Source: GCA-2737725 sp033763995 (lineage in GTDB: Bacteria > Pseudomonadota > Alphaproteobacteria > Rhodospirillales > Rhodospirillaceae). Taken from it: a DNA stretch of 64,000 bases. Location: NCBI GenBank assembly GCA_033763995.1, contig JANRJL010000066.1:23321-87320 (forward strand), read 5' to 3'. Of this stretch, positions 33,998 through 42,235 are shown one piece after another. The notes beneath the pieces were generated by a model. The model did no database searches, was not told where the DNA came from, and saw only the letters and a program-made list of their open reading frames with translations. The translations under genes and the position numbers were made by a program. Within the stretch, counting starts at the first letter, position 1, and each line of letters starts with the position of its first letter.

Positions 33998-34333
33998 ATG
34001 ACCTACGTGGTGACCGAGAACTGCATCAAGTGCAAGTTCATGGACTGCGTCGAAGTGTGTCCGGTGGACTGCTTCTACGAAGGCGAAAACATGCTGGTCA
34101 TCCACCCCGACGAATGCATCGATTGCGGGGTCTGCGAGCCCGAATGCCCGGCCGAGGCCATCGTGCCCGATTCGGACGAGACGGCCGCAGCCTGGACCGA
34201 CCTCAATAAAGAGTATGCCGACAAGTGGCCCAACATCACGGCCAAGGGCGAAAGCCCCGCCGACGCCGACGATTGGAAAGATAAACCCAATAAAAAACAA
34301 TTGTTTAGCGTAAATCCTGGAAGTGGGTCGTAA
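33998..34333 (+). CDS. fdxA: 7Fe/8Fe ferredoxin FdxA
   Basis: The 111-residue protein has two cluster motifs: CIKCKFMDCVEVCPVDC near residues 9-25 and CIDCGVCEPECP near 40-51. The first has a spacing with an insert (CxxC then Cys at 16 and 20) that suits a 3Fe-4S site beside a 4Fe-4S site, as in the Azotobacter FdI/FdxA family. The C-terminal tail (about 50 residues) is also normal for this group. It carries low-potential electrons; the partner is unknown. ATG 33998 is the start. Confidence 0.93.
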   Translation: MTYVVTENCIKCKFMDCVEVCPVDCFYEGENMLVIHPDECIDCGVCEPECPAEAIVPDSDETAAAWTDLNKEYADKWPNITAKGESPADADDWKDKPNKKQLFSVNPGSGS

Positions 34334-34423
34334 GCTTCAGGCTCACGTTAAAGTAACGTCTGAAGTCGCCCGTTAAGGGTTTTCATCTGTTCTTTTCCAC
34401 AGGGCTGTGGTATAAAATTACCG

Positions 34424-34453
34424 ATCCGTCGGGGAACCGGCGGATTATTTTTT
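34424..34453 (+). terminator. Intrinsic terminator after fdxA
   Basis: ATCCGTCGG-GGAA-CCGGCGGAT forms a 9-bp stem (one G-U pair) with a 4-base loop, followed by TATTTTTT. It lies 90 bp after the fdxA stop and before the carD leader. The TATAAAAT element just upstream could instead fire into it. Confidence 0.72.
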
Positions 34454-34462
34454 CTCGGCCCT

Positions 34463-34490
34463 AAGATTTGCGGAAATCACCGCAAGTCTT
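34463..34490 (+). promoter_or_regulatory. Hairpin in the carD leader
   Basis: AAGATTTGCGG-AAATCA-CCGCAAGTCTT forms an 11-bp stem with one G-T mismatch and a 6-base loop. It lies about 168 bp before the carD ATG. It could be an operator or a leader structure; no known family was recognised. Confidence 0.45.
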
Positions 34491-34657
34491 TGAGAAATAT
34501 GATTTTTAACAGGCCGGGATCGACCAAGCGCGAGATGGGGCGCAACCCGTCCGGGCTTGGTTACCAGACCGTCGCAGTTGTTGATGTCCGCCGATCGTTT
34601 GCGGCGGGCTGGGGGACTGACGGCGGTCGGCAACAACAACAAGGAGAGAGACCGACC

Positions 34658-35296
34658 ATGCCGAGTAAAGCTGTTTCCGCCAAAGTTGTTCCCGCCAAGG
34701 TGATGGCCTCCAAGATTGCCGCCAAGGCCGTTCTCGCCAAGGCCGTCGTCGCCCCGCCCAAGAGCGCCCTTGTCGCCAAAAAGCCGACCCGTAACGGCAA
34801 GCGCGACGCCATGCCGTTCACGGCCGGTGACTTCGTGGTCTATCCCGCCCACGGCGTGGGCAAGGTGACCACGGTCGAGAATCAACACATCGCGGGCCAA
34901 AAGATCGAATTGTTCGTCATCAGCTTCGAGCGCGACCGCATGACGCTGCGCGTGCCGGTGATGAAGGCCGAAGGTGCGGGCTTGCGCAAGCTCTCCACAC
35001 GCAAGGTCATGGAAAGCGCGCTGCTGACGCTCAAGGGCCGCGCGCGGGTCAAGCGCGCCATGTGGAGCCGCCGCGCCCAGGAATACGAAGCCAAGATCAA
35101 CTCGGGCGATCCGGTGTCGATCGCCGAAGTGGTGCGCGATCTGCACCGCGGCGCCACCCAGCCCGAGCAGTCCTACAGCGAACGCCAGATTTACGAGCAA
35201 GCGCTCGAGCGCTTGGCTCACGAAATGGCCGCCGTGGAAAAGATCAAGCCCGAGGCCGCCACGGCCAAGCTGGAAAAGCTGCTGAACGCCGCCTAA
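34658..35296 (+). CDS. carD: CarD-family transcriptional regulator with a Lys/Ala-rich N-terminal tail
   Basis: CarD/CdnL proteins bind RNA polymerase beta and stabilise open complexes at rRNA and stress promoters. The 212-residue product contains the RNAP-interaction (Tudor-like) domain beginning FTAGDFVVYPAHGVGKVTTV near residue 55 and the helical CarD C-terminus. Residues 1-50 are a repeated AK tail (KVVPAKVMASKIAAKAVLAK) resembling histone H1-like tails. I start at ATG 34658 with AAGGAGAG about 10 bp upstream; the frame is open further but lies in the leader. An intrinsic terminator follows. Confidence 0.92.
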   Translation: MPSKAVSAKVVPAKVMASKIAAKAVLAKAVVAPPKSALVAKKPTRNGKRDAMPFTAGDFVVYPAHGVGKVTTVENQHIAGQKIELFVISFERDRMTLRVPVMKAEGAGLRKLSTRKVMESALLTLKGRARVKRAMWSRRAQEYEAKINSGDPVSIAEVVRDLHRGATQPEQSYSERQIYEQALERLAHEMAAVEKIKPEAATAKLEKLLNAA

Positions 35297-35320
35297 GCAG
35301 ATTGAGCAACGAATAATCGA

Positions 35321-35353
35321 ACGGCCCCGGAGCGATCCGGGGCCGTTTTGCTT
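35321..35353 (+). terminator. Intrinsic terminator of carD
   Basis: ACGGCCCCGGA-GCGA-TCCGGGGCCGT, a perfect 11-bp stem with a GCGA tetraloop, is followed by TTTGCTTTG. The core GGCCCCGGAGCGATCCGGGGCC recurs exactly after two TBDT genes at 56762 and 59606. Confidence 0.9.
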
Positions 35354-35368
35354 TGCACGGTCGACTGA

Positions 35369-36874
35369 TCAGCTGACGACGATTTTCACGCTCTGGCCCA
35401 GGGTCAGCTCCTGGCCCGGCTGGAGGTCGTTGAGCAGCCTGAACCAGGCCTCGTTGAAACCCTCATAGGGCAGGCTGCGCGCGAGGCTCGCCACCGTGTC
35501 GCCGGCGTTGACCGGCGCGATGACCACCCGCAGGGGCTTCACCGCCGCCGCTTCGGTTTCATCGATGCGCCGGAAACTGTAAGTCGTTTCGCGCAAACCG
35601 GTGCTTAGCGCGCGCGAGAAGTTCGCGGGCGTGATGAAGGTAAAACGATAAACCTGATCGCGTTCGACCGCATAAGCGACCAGCCGCACGTCCACCGGCC
35701 CGCTTTGTCCGTTCAGCCTGACTACGCCCGTCGCCGCCGCGAGGCCGTTGACGGTGATGTCCTCCACTTGGCTGAGCGGCGTGTCGCCGGCCCATTCGTA
35801 TTGCAGATACTCACGCAAATTCCGCGCGCGCTGAACCGGCGCCGCGTCAAAAACGATGGCCGCGCCGTCGCGGTGTTGCGCGGTCACGTTCTCGGTGGAA
35901 TTGCGCAGCAGGAACCCCGCGGGGGCCGTGAACGTGATGCGCAAAACGGGATGAATGAATCGCCGTCCGCGCACCAGGCCCTGCTCGGGGTCGTCGGCGA
36001 ACATCAGTCCGTTGATGGCCTCGAGGTACGCTGCCCGTCCCACGACGGGATTGGGCACCACGCTGGCCTGGGCGGCGGCATTGGCCTGCTGTACGCGCTC
36101 CACCGTGCGCGGATGGGAAGCCATGATGTTGAACTTATCCACTTCGCCCGGCGGAAGACCGTGCATCTGCGCTTCCACTTGCGACTGCTCGCGCATGGAG
36201 GCCAAGAAGGCGGGCATGGCGGCGGGGTCGTACCCGGCGCGCGCCAAATACCGCACGCCCAGGGTATCGGCCTCGAACTCCTGATCGCGCGAATAGCCTT
36301 GCAGGAATCCTTGCGCCACCGTCTGGCCCAGCTGCATCAACTCGCTCGATCCGGTGGCGATGCCGAGGATGGCGAGGCCCACGTTCGCCAACAGCGCGCG
36401 GTTTTGGCCTTGCGCGCCGTGGCGGGCGTTGACGTGCCCGGCCTCGTGGGCCAGCACGCCGGCCACCTCGGCCTCGGAACTGGCGAGCGCCAGCAGGCCG
36501 CGCGTGATGGCGATCTTGCCGCCGGGCAGGGCGAGCGCGTTGATGATGGGCGAGTTCAGCACCGTGAACTCGTAGGGCAGATCGGGCAGTTCCGTTGTCG
36601 CCGCCACGCGCCGGCCGATGGCGGTGACATAGTTTTGCACGCGGTCTTGGTTATAAGCTCCGCCGAAGGCCTTGATGAGTTCCGGGTACTGCGACGAGCC
36701 CAGCCGGACGTCGTCGGTGACGGAACTCAGGCCCAGCAAGCCCTGCTCGCCGGTGGCGGGGTTGGCGGCGCATCCGGCCAACGTCATACAGCCGCAGGCC
36801 AGGGCCGTGCCCGAGGCGAGCGACAAAAAAGTCCGCCGCGACGCGTGGGGATGATGGCGATTGCACAGGTGCAT
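35369..36874 (-). CDS. M48 metalloprotease lipoprotein with C-terminal LysM-like domain
   Basis: The 501-residue protein starts with a basic Tat-like signal (ASRRTFLSLASGTALACGC) ending in a lipobox LAGC, so it is probably a lipid-anchored periplasmic protein. The zincin motif is HEAGHVNARHG near residue 130 within SEAEVAGVLAHEAGH, typical of M48 (BepA/LoiP) proteases that control outer-membrane assembly. The last 60 residues (VNAGDTVASLARSLPYEGF) look like a LysM peptidoglycan-binding domain. Start at ATG 36874 gives the cleanest signal; an upstream in-frame start is possible. It diverges from the SNase gene. Confidence 0.87.
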   Translation of the reverse strand: MHLCNRHHPHASRRTFLSLASGTALACGCMTLAGCAANPATGEQGLLGLSSVTDDVRLGSSQYPELIKAFGGAYNQDRVQNYVTAIGRRVAATTELPDLPYEFTVLNSPIINALALPGGKIAITRGLLALASSEAEVAGVLAHEAGHVNARHGAQGQNRALLANVGLAILGIATGSSELMQLGQTVAQGFLQGYSRDQEFEADTLGVRYLARAGYDPAAMPAFLASMREQSQVEAQMHGLPPGEVDKFNIMASHPRTVERVQQANAAAQASVVPNPVVGRAAYLEAINGLMFADDPEQGLVRGRRFIHPVLRITFTAPAGFLLRNSTENVTAQHRDGAAIVFDAAPVQRARNLREYLQYEWAGDTPLSQVEDITVNGLAAATGVVRLNGQSGPVDVRLVAYAVERDQVYRFTFITPANFSRALSTGLRETTYSFRRIDETEAAAVKPLRVVIAPVNAGDTVASLARSLPYEGFNEAWFRLLNDLQPGQELTLGQSVKIVVS

Positions 36875-36927
36875 GGCAAAATCTGCATCGATTGAACGGG
36901 CAAACGCAGTACCATATCGCACATCTC

Positions 36928-37728
36928 ATGACGAGTTTACGACCGATCATTGGCCTCGGGCTGGCGCTGCTGTGGATCGCGGCTGCGCCCGCCGCCGACC
37001 TGGGCGCGCTGCGGGCCGGTGAAAGCGGCGTGGTCGCGGGCGTGATCGATGCCGACACGGTGCGTCTGCAGAACGCCGCCGTCGATGTGCGCTTGATCGG
37101 CCTGCAGGGACCCAAGCTGCCGCTGGGCCGCAAGGGTTTCAAGGCCTGGCCCCTGGCGGAGGAGGCCCGCGCCGCCTTGGCCGGTCTCGTGCAGGACCGC
37201 GCCGTGACCTTGCGCCTGGGCACGACGGCGACCGATCGCAATGGGCGCACGCTGGCCCATGTCGTGCGTGACGATGGGTTATGGATCCAGGGCGAGATGC
37301 TGCGCTTGGGCTGGGCGCGGGTTTACACCTTCCCCGACAATCGGTTGCTGGCCGCCGACATGCTGGCGCTCGAGGCCGAGGCGCGCGCCGCGCCGCGCGG
37401 GATTTGGGCTCACGCCTTTTACGCCGTGCGTGATGCGGCCAATGCGGAGGCGTTGTCGAAAGACACCGGCAGCTTCCAGATCGTGCGCGGCACGGTGCGC
37501 GCGGCGGCCCGCACCAAGGACCGCACTTTTCTCAACTTCGGCGACGATTATCGCACCGACTTTACCGCGTCCGTGTCGCGGCGCGACGAGGCACGCTTCC
37601 GCGATCTCGGGATCGATTTAGTGGAATTCGAAAATCAGACCGTCGAGGTGCGCGGCTGGATCGAATCGCGCAACGGGCCCAGCATCGACGTCACGCACCC
37701 GGAGCAAATCGTAAAGATCGCACCGTAA
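36928..37728 (+). CDS. Secreted thermonuclease-like protein (SNase domain)
   Basis: The 266-residue protein has a signal peptide (GLGLALLWIAAAPAADLG) and an SNase-like OB fold: VVAGVIDADTVRLQN with the DAD/DT metal region, VRLIGLQGPKLP with the arginine, and GRTLAHVVRDDG with the GR motif. EMLRLGWARVY and AARAAPRGIW complete the family pattern. A second half (about 170-266) resembles an extra OB-like region. Conventional catalytic residues seem mostly present, though VRLIGLQGPKLP replaces the usual RLxGIDAPE, so activity is uncertain. ATG 36928 is preferred for the signal. Confidence 0.78.
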   Translation: MTSLRPIIGLGLALLWIAAAPAADLGALRAGESGVVAGVIDADTVRLQNAAVDVRLIGLQGPKLPLGRKGFKAWPLAEEARAALAGLVQDRAVTLRLGTTATDRNGRTLAHVVRDDGLWIQGEMLRLGWARVYTFPDNRLLAADMLALEAEARAAPRGIWAHAFYAVRDAANAEALSKDTGSFQIVRGTVRAAARTKDRTFLNFGDDYRTDFTASVSRRDEARFRDLGIDLVEFENQTVEVRGWIESRNGPSIDVTHPEQIVKIAP

Positions 37729-37746
37729 AACTTACGCCACGAATAC

Positions 37747-38196
37747 TTACGCCACGCGCATTTCGTCGACCAAGGTCAGTTGAAACAGCTTGCCGTCCTT
37801 GAACCAATGCCAGGTGCGGCCGCGGTCCTTGTTGTTGGGCGCCAGTTGAATCATTTCACACACGTCCACGCCCGGCTGGTCGTCGAACCAGAAGTGGACA
37901 TAGAGCGTGCGTTCGTCCAACTCGCGCACCGAACCCGAGATGCGGCCCGCGAACACCGCCTGGCCGCCGTCATAGGTGGCATCGAACACCAATTCGCGCG
38001 TGCGGCCGTCGGGCCAGGTGTAGAAACTCTCCTGCCGGTAGGTCAGGCCGCCCTGACCGTCGTCGGGGAATTTTACATTTATGCGAAAGTCGTACTGATC
38101 GAGCACCTTCATCTGCGGCGTGATGAAGCGATAGGTTCCCGCCCAGGTGCCCTCGTGGCGCGCCAGCAGCGGCATGCGTTGCTTGATGATGGACAT
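37747..38196 (-). CDS. Lipocalin-like hypothetical protein
   Basis: The 149-residue cytosolic protein begins RMPLLARHEGTWAGTYRFI, has alternating beta strands and ends FKDGKLFQLTLVDEMRVA. The W-x-G-x-Y opening and beta-rich pattern are those of small lipocalin-like/DUF3598-type proteins that bind hydrophobic ligands. I see no catalytic motif. GGGAGGAATTC gives a good ribosome binding site before ATG 38196. Function unknown. Confidence 0.6.
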   Translation of the reverse strand: MSIIKQRMPLLARHEGTWAGTYRFITPQMKVLDQYDFRINVKFPDDGQGGLTYRQESFYTWPDGRTRELVFDATYDGGQAVFAGRISGSVRELDERTLYVHFWFDDQPGVDVCEMIQLAPNNKDRGRTWHWFKDGKLFQLTLVDEMRVA

Positions 38197-38257
38197 GAAT
38201 TCCTCCCGCTCACGCCGATCCTAGACTGTTCCGCCGAGCCGGTGTAGGACGCGCGTC

Positions 38258-38872
38258 ATGATTCTGACACCCCTCGACCCGGCCGACTTGCCGCAGATTC
38301 TTGACGCCTTCGACCGCGGCCTCGCGGCCTATCCGCAGGCCCGCGCGGTGTTCGGCCGTATCGCGGCGACCGGGCGTTTTGTCACGGGCGCGCCGGCCGA
38401 TCTGCATCGCGGGTGCACCAAGGCCGTGGCCCTGGCGCAACGGTTGGGGATCGGCACGCTCGATGAGGACCCGGCCTCGGCCTTCAGTTGGGACGGGCAA
38501 GCGATCCGCACCCGCTCGGAGACCAGCGTGGTGTTTCACGAGATCGCCCACTGGCAGATCGCCTCGCCGGCCCGCCGCGTGCTTTATGACTTCGGCCTCG
38601 GCGCCGGGCCCGAGACCGGCCGCGTGGCCGAGGCCAACGCGGCGGCTTGCGTCGACGCCGCGAGCAAAGAGGACGAAGAAAATCTGGCCTCGCTGCTGGG
38701 CATTCTGTGGGAAACGGCGCACGACGAGCCCGCCGTTCTCGCCTTCGCCGAGCAGAACTGGCTGGAGCTTCCCGACCGGCCTCACACCCAGCGGCATTTC
38801 GTCGAGTATTTGGCGAAACTTGAGGCGCGCGGGCTCATGCCAGCCGAGGGCATTCTTTCAGCCGCGGCTTAA
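38258..38872 (+). CDS. Putative zinc-binding protein resembling EpmC (EF-P hydroxylase, YfcM)
   Basis: The 204-residue protein has the metal motif SVVFHEIAHWQIASPARRVL near residue 90, then YDFGLGAG and a later WETAHDEPAVLAF. The arrangement FHExAHW-x3-A-x2-RR-x3-DFG matches my memory of EpmC, which hydroxylates the modified lysine of elongation factor P. No efp, epmA or epmB gene is in the window, and Alphaproteobacteria may use other EF-P modifications. An unrelated zincin is the alternative. Confidence 0.55.
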   Translation: MILTPLDPADLPQILDAFDRGLAAYPQARAVFGRIAATGRFVTGAPADLHRGCTKAVALAQRLGIGTLDEDPASAFSWDGQAIRTRSETSVVFHEIAHWQIASPARRVLYDFGLGAGPETGRVAEANAAACVDAASKEDEENLASLLGILWETAHDEPAVLAFAEQNWLELPDRPHTQRHFVEYLAKLEARGLMPAEGILSAAA

Positions 38873-38881
38873 CCCGCGCAT

Positions 38882-39976
38882 TCACGAATCCGAGCGCAGC
38901 TCCTGCTGTTCCTTGCGCGTCTTGGCGCTGTCGAGGTCGCACTGCACGCGCATCCAGCCGGGGTTGACGCCGATCCACTCGGCATCGGGCGCGGCCCAGC
39001 CGTAGGTGAGCGTCGGGCCGCCCTCGTCGCCTTCCTGGATCACGGCCACCAGGGTTTCGCGGTACATGCCGTAGGACCAGTTGTTGCGCAATGTCAGCAC
39101 CATCTTGCGGCCGTCGGGGTGATCGAAGAAATAGGTGCCGCCCTGATCGTGCATGACGATGTACTTGTCGGTGTACATCATCGGCTTGCCCGGCGTTTTC
39201 GGGAAATCGATCATGCAGGCGAACATGCGCGCCCGCTCCAACTGGTGCCATGAAAAATCGGCGACCTGTTCCAGCGGCTGGTCGGTATTGAAATCCATGA
39301 TGCGGTCGCGAAACCAATAGGCGTCTTTCGACAGACGCACCTGGTAGTCGGAATGGCGCTTCTTGCCGTCCTCGCCGAACACGCAGGTCTTGGTCTTCAT
39401 GCCGCCCTGGAAGGCGTCGACGTCGCGGCGAATGAAGACTTCGCAGCCCGGCAAGACTTGCGTGTCGTTGGCGGTGATGCCCTTCAGCACATCGGCATTA
39501 TGATGGGCCCCCAGCCACTTCTTGCGGTCCTTGAAGAAGTGCATGGTGACCTTGATGGCCTTTTCCTGCTCGTCCTTGTCGAGCACATAGATGCGTTGCC
39601 GGAAAATCGCTGTGGGGTCGTTGTTCTTGTATTCCTCGACATAGAGCACGTTCTTGCCGAACTGCGGCAGATCGACCTTGCGGATGGCTGAATGCACCCT
39701 GAGATGCCCGCCGGTGTCCATGCTGCGCTTGCCGACATCGCTGTCGAACTGCAGTTGCTCGCGGTTGTCGAAATCGCCCTGCCACAGCATCATGACGTAG
39801 TTGAGGTCGAGATCGAGAAACCGCAGGTTCTCCGATTTTTCGGCGGGCAGCACCTTGACCGCGTTGGGCGGGCGGTAGAGCGTCTTGGCCTCGGGCTTGG
39901 CTTGTTGCGCCGACGCGGGCGCGCCCAATGCCACCGACACGGCAATCGCCGCGGTCACCAGACTCGAATTTTTCAT
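38882..39976 (-). CDS. Secreted CpeT/CpcT-like protein
   Basis: The 364-residue protein has a signal peptide (VTAAIAVSVALGAPASAQ) and a central region with the CpeT/CpcT pattern: MMLWQGDFDNREQLQF, then VLYVEEYKNNDPTAIFRQRI followed by YVL, LPGCEVFIRR and SDYQVRLSKDAYWFRDRI. In cyanobacteria this fold attaches phycobilins to phycobiliproteins; here it is exported and there are no phycobiliprotein genes in view, so the ligand must differ. The C-terminal third (YTDKYIVMHDQGGTYFFD onward) is an extension, possibly a second beta domain. GGGGAGGG precedes ATG 39976. Confidence 0.6.
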   Translation of the reverse strand: MKNSSLVTAAIAVSVALGAPASAQQAKPEAKTLYRPPNAVKVLPAEKSENLRFLDLDLNYVMMLWQGDFDNREQLQFDSDVGKRSMDTGGHLRVHSAIRKVDLPQFGKNVLYVEEYKNNDPTAIFRQRIYVLDKDEQEKAIKVTMHFFKDRKKWLGAHHNADVLKGITANDTQVLPGCEVFIRRDVDAFQGGMKTKTCVFGEDGKKRHSDYQVRLSKDAYWFRDRIMDFNTDQPLEQVADFSWHQLERARMFACMIDFPKTPGKPMMYTDKYIVMHDQGGTYFFDHPDGRKMVLTLRNNWSYGMYRETLVAVIQEGDEGGPTLTYGWAAPDAEWIGVNPGWMRVQCDLDSAKTRKEQQELRSDS

Positions 39977-40061
39977 GATGCCCTCCCCTTGAACAGAGCC
40001 GGCTCACGTTAGGGCGGGCCGCGCGCGAATCCAAGGCAATCGACCAAGCGATTCGTAGAAT

Positions 40062-42203
40062 TTATTTGCTTTCGAAGCGCGTCGCGCCGTCCCAATCGCC
40101 CGGCGGCGGGGCCGAGAGAAAGCCGGAGATGCGCTGCGAGAACAGCGCGCCCGGTCCATCGTTGGGGAACCGCTCGGCGTGGGCGATGACGGCGGCGTAG
40201 GCCTTTTTCCATTCGCGCGCGCGATACGCGGCCATGACCTTCAGCCATGACTCACACAAGGCGGCGACCTCCGGCTCGCGCGATGCGTCCGCGGGGCCGA
40301 GCAGTTCGGCGATATCCACGGGATGCACCGCGCCCTTGGGCACGACGGTGTCCAGCGGCCGAAACAGAAAGCGGTCCTTGGCTTTGTCCACCACGGCACC
40401 GCTCGCGATGACTTGGGTGCCGTAAACCTTGTTGAGGCCCTCCAGCCGCGAGCCCATGTTGATGGTGTCGCCCACGGCCGTGTAATCGAGCCGCTCGGCG
40501 GAGCCGACATTGCCCACCACCGCGTCGCCCGCGTGAACCGCGAGGCGCGTGTACCAGACGGGTTTGCCGGCGGCTGTCCAGCGCGCGTTGAGGGCATTGG
40601 ACGCATCCCGTGCCGCCAGGGCCGCTTGGCAGGCCAGCAATTCATGATCGAGCTGTTTCAGCGGCGCGTTCCAGAACGCAAACACGGCGTCGCCGACGTA
40701 TTTGTCCACGGTGCCGCCTTGCGCCAGCACGACTTGAACCACCGCCTCGAAATACTCCGACATCTGCGCCATCAAGGTTTCGGCCGGCAGGGTCTCGGCG
40801 ATGGTCGTGAAGTCCTTCACGTCGGTGAACAACACGCTCAGCACCCGCCGTTCGCCGCCCACCTCCATGCGCGTGCCCGAGCGCACCAGGTCCTGCACCA
40901 GCGTGCGGGGGACGAACTTGGCCACTTGCGCGAGCGCGGACTTGGTGCGGTCCAGCGAATCGCCCAGCCGCGCGATCTCGCGGATGCGGCTCGCCACGGC
41001 CACGGGCGTGGCCAGGTCCAGTTGGGCGATGCGCTCGGTCTCCAGCGCCAGGGCCTCCAGGGGCTTCGAGAAGCGCCGCGCCACGAACACGACCACGGGG
41101 ATCGACAGCACCAGAATCGCGAGTGAAATGGCAACGGCGTTGCGGGCGATGGCGTTGAAGGTCTCGGTGAAGTTCGATTCCGGCAGCGCCAGAGCCAAAT
41201 GACTCGGCGACGGACTTTTCACGTCGCCCTCGATCCCGAGGCGAATGATGCCCGCGAGGAAAGGAACGCCTTCGATCACCATTGTATCGGCGCTGAAGGG
41301 ACCCTGCCGAGCGAAGCGGTCCATCATGGCGGCCGCCACGGGGTTGTCGAGCCTGGCGACGTCGGGCAAGTCGAAGGCTTGCTGCGGATCGAAGGGGCCC
41401 GGGCCGATCATCGTGCCGAGGTCGGCGTGGGCCAGCAGCTTGCCGTTGCCGAGAAACAGAAAGAGCTGCTCGTTGTTCTCGCTCGCCAGCCCGCCGACGG
41501 TGAACGAGAGCTGTTGCAAGGTCACGTCGGCCGACAAAACGCCCGGCTTGTCGCCCGAGAACGCCTTGGCGACCGACAGCCCCGGTTCGCGAATAACGTG
41601 AAAGACGTAAGGCGCGGTCTCGACCAGTTCGCCCGGCGTGGCCGTGGCGGCGCTATACCAGGGCCGGGTGGGCGGATCGTAACCGACGTGAGGGTCTTCG
41701 CGCCGCGCCACCTCGGCGCGATCGCGGTCAAAAAACCGCCAGCTCTCGCGCAAGTTCCCGTCGGCCATGACGATGGCATGGGCCGCGTAGAGCGCGGTCT
41801 CGGGCGCCCCGGCGGCGGCGCGCACGACGGGGTCCGTGGCGCGAAAGGCGATGACCTCGAACAACTCGCCGGTGGCATAGCCGACACGAAAACCCGAGAC
41901 ATGCGGATAGCGCGCCAAAACCGTGATGAAGGGCTGCAAGTAACGGTTGGGCTCGCCCATGGCGATGCCGGGATCGTCGGCGAAGGTGGAGATCAGAAAC
42001 CGCAGCGGCTCGAACAGGCTCTGCTGTTGCACCGCCACTTCGGTCTGAAGATTTTGAAAAAGCTGATTGCCCGCATCCATGGCCGCCGCGCGGCTGTTGC
42101 GGTAACCCTGCCAAATGACGCTGCCGACCACGACCACCACCAGCGGCACCAGCACGGCCAGCAACGCCGCCAACAACGAAAAGGTTCGCCGCCGGGCTGA
42201 CAT
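40062..42203 (-). CDS. Membrane-bound class III adenylate cyclase with periplasmic sensor and HAMP
   Basis: The 713-residue protein has two membrane helices (LLAALLAVLVPLVVVVVGSV near 10-30, and AVAISLAILVLSIPVVVFVA near 355) flanking a large periplasmic region likely to be a double-Cache sensor (VGYDPPTRPWYSAATAT is typical). A HAMP segment (RRFSKPLEALALETERIA) follows, then the cyclase domain with metal Asp in FTDVKDF near 458, DKYVGDAVFAFW and LDYTAVGDTINMGSR. The Lys before GD and the Asn/Arg pair are intact, suggesting an active ATP cyclase. The preceding gene encodes a cyclic nucleotide-binding protein 32 bp upstream. Confidence 0.88.
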   Translation of the reverse strand: MSARRRTFSLLAALLAVLVPLVVVVVGSVIWQGYRNSRAAAMDAGNQLFQNLQTEVAVQQQSLFEPLRFLISTFADDPGIAMGEPNRYLQPFITVLARYPHVSGFRVGYATGELFEVIAFRATDPVVRAAAGAPETALYAAHAIVMADGNLRESWRFFDRDRAEVARREDPHVGYDPPTRPWYSAATATPGELVETAPYVFHVIREPGLSVAKAFSGDKPGVLSADVTLQQLSFTVGGLASENNEQLFLFLGNGKLLAHADLGTMIGPGPFDPQQAFDLPDVARLDNPVAAAMMDRFARQGPFSADTMVIEGVPFLAGIIRLGIEGDVKSPSPSHLALALPESNFTETFNAIARNAVAISLAILVLSIPVVVFVARRFSKPLEALALETERIAQLDLATPVAVASRIREIARLGDSLDRTKSALAQVAKFVPRTLVQDLVRSGTRMEVGGERRVLSVLFTDVKDFTTIAETLPAETLMAQMSEYFEAVVQVVLAQGGTVDKYVGDAVFAFWNAPLKQLDHELLACQAALAARDASNALNARWTAAGKPVWYTRLAVHAGDAVVGNVGSAERLDYTAVGDTINMGSRLEGLNKVYGTQVIASGAVVDKAKDRFLFRPLDTVVPKGAVHPVDIAELLGPADASREPEVAALCESWLKVMAAYRAREWKKAYAAVIAHAERFPNDGPGALFSQRISGFLSAPPPGDWDGATRFESK

Positions 42204-42235
42204 GTTCGGTGCGGTGCGCTGGGGTTGGCGGCGGG

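Larger units (their letters stand above)
34334..34657. other. fdxA-carD intergenic region with several hairpins
   Basis: No gene was found in 324 bp. Visible structure: a bulged hairpin at 34335-34365 (CTTCAG, ACGTTA with complements TAACGT, CTGAAG), a perfect CCACAG-GG-CTGTGG repeat at 34397-34410 directly before a TATAAAAT element at 34411-34418 (candidate -10), and the terminator and leader hairpin listed separately. This is unusually dense structure for a short gap. Confidence 0.5.
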
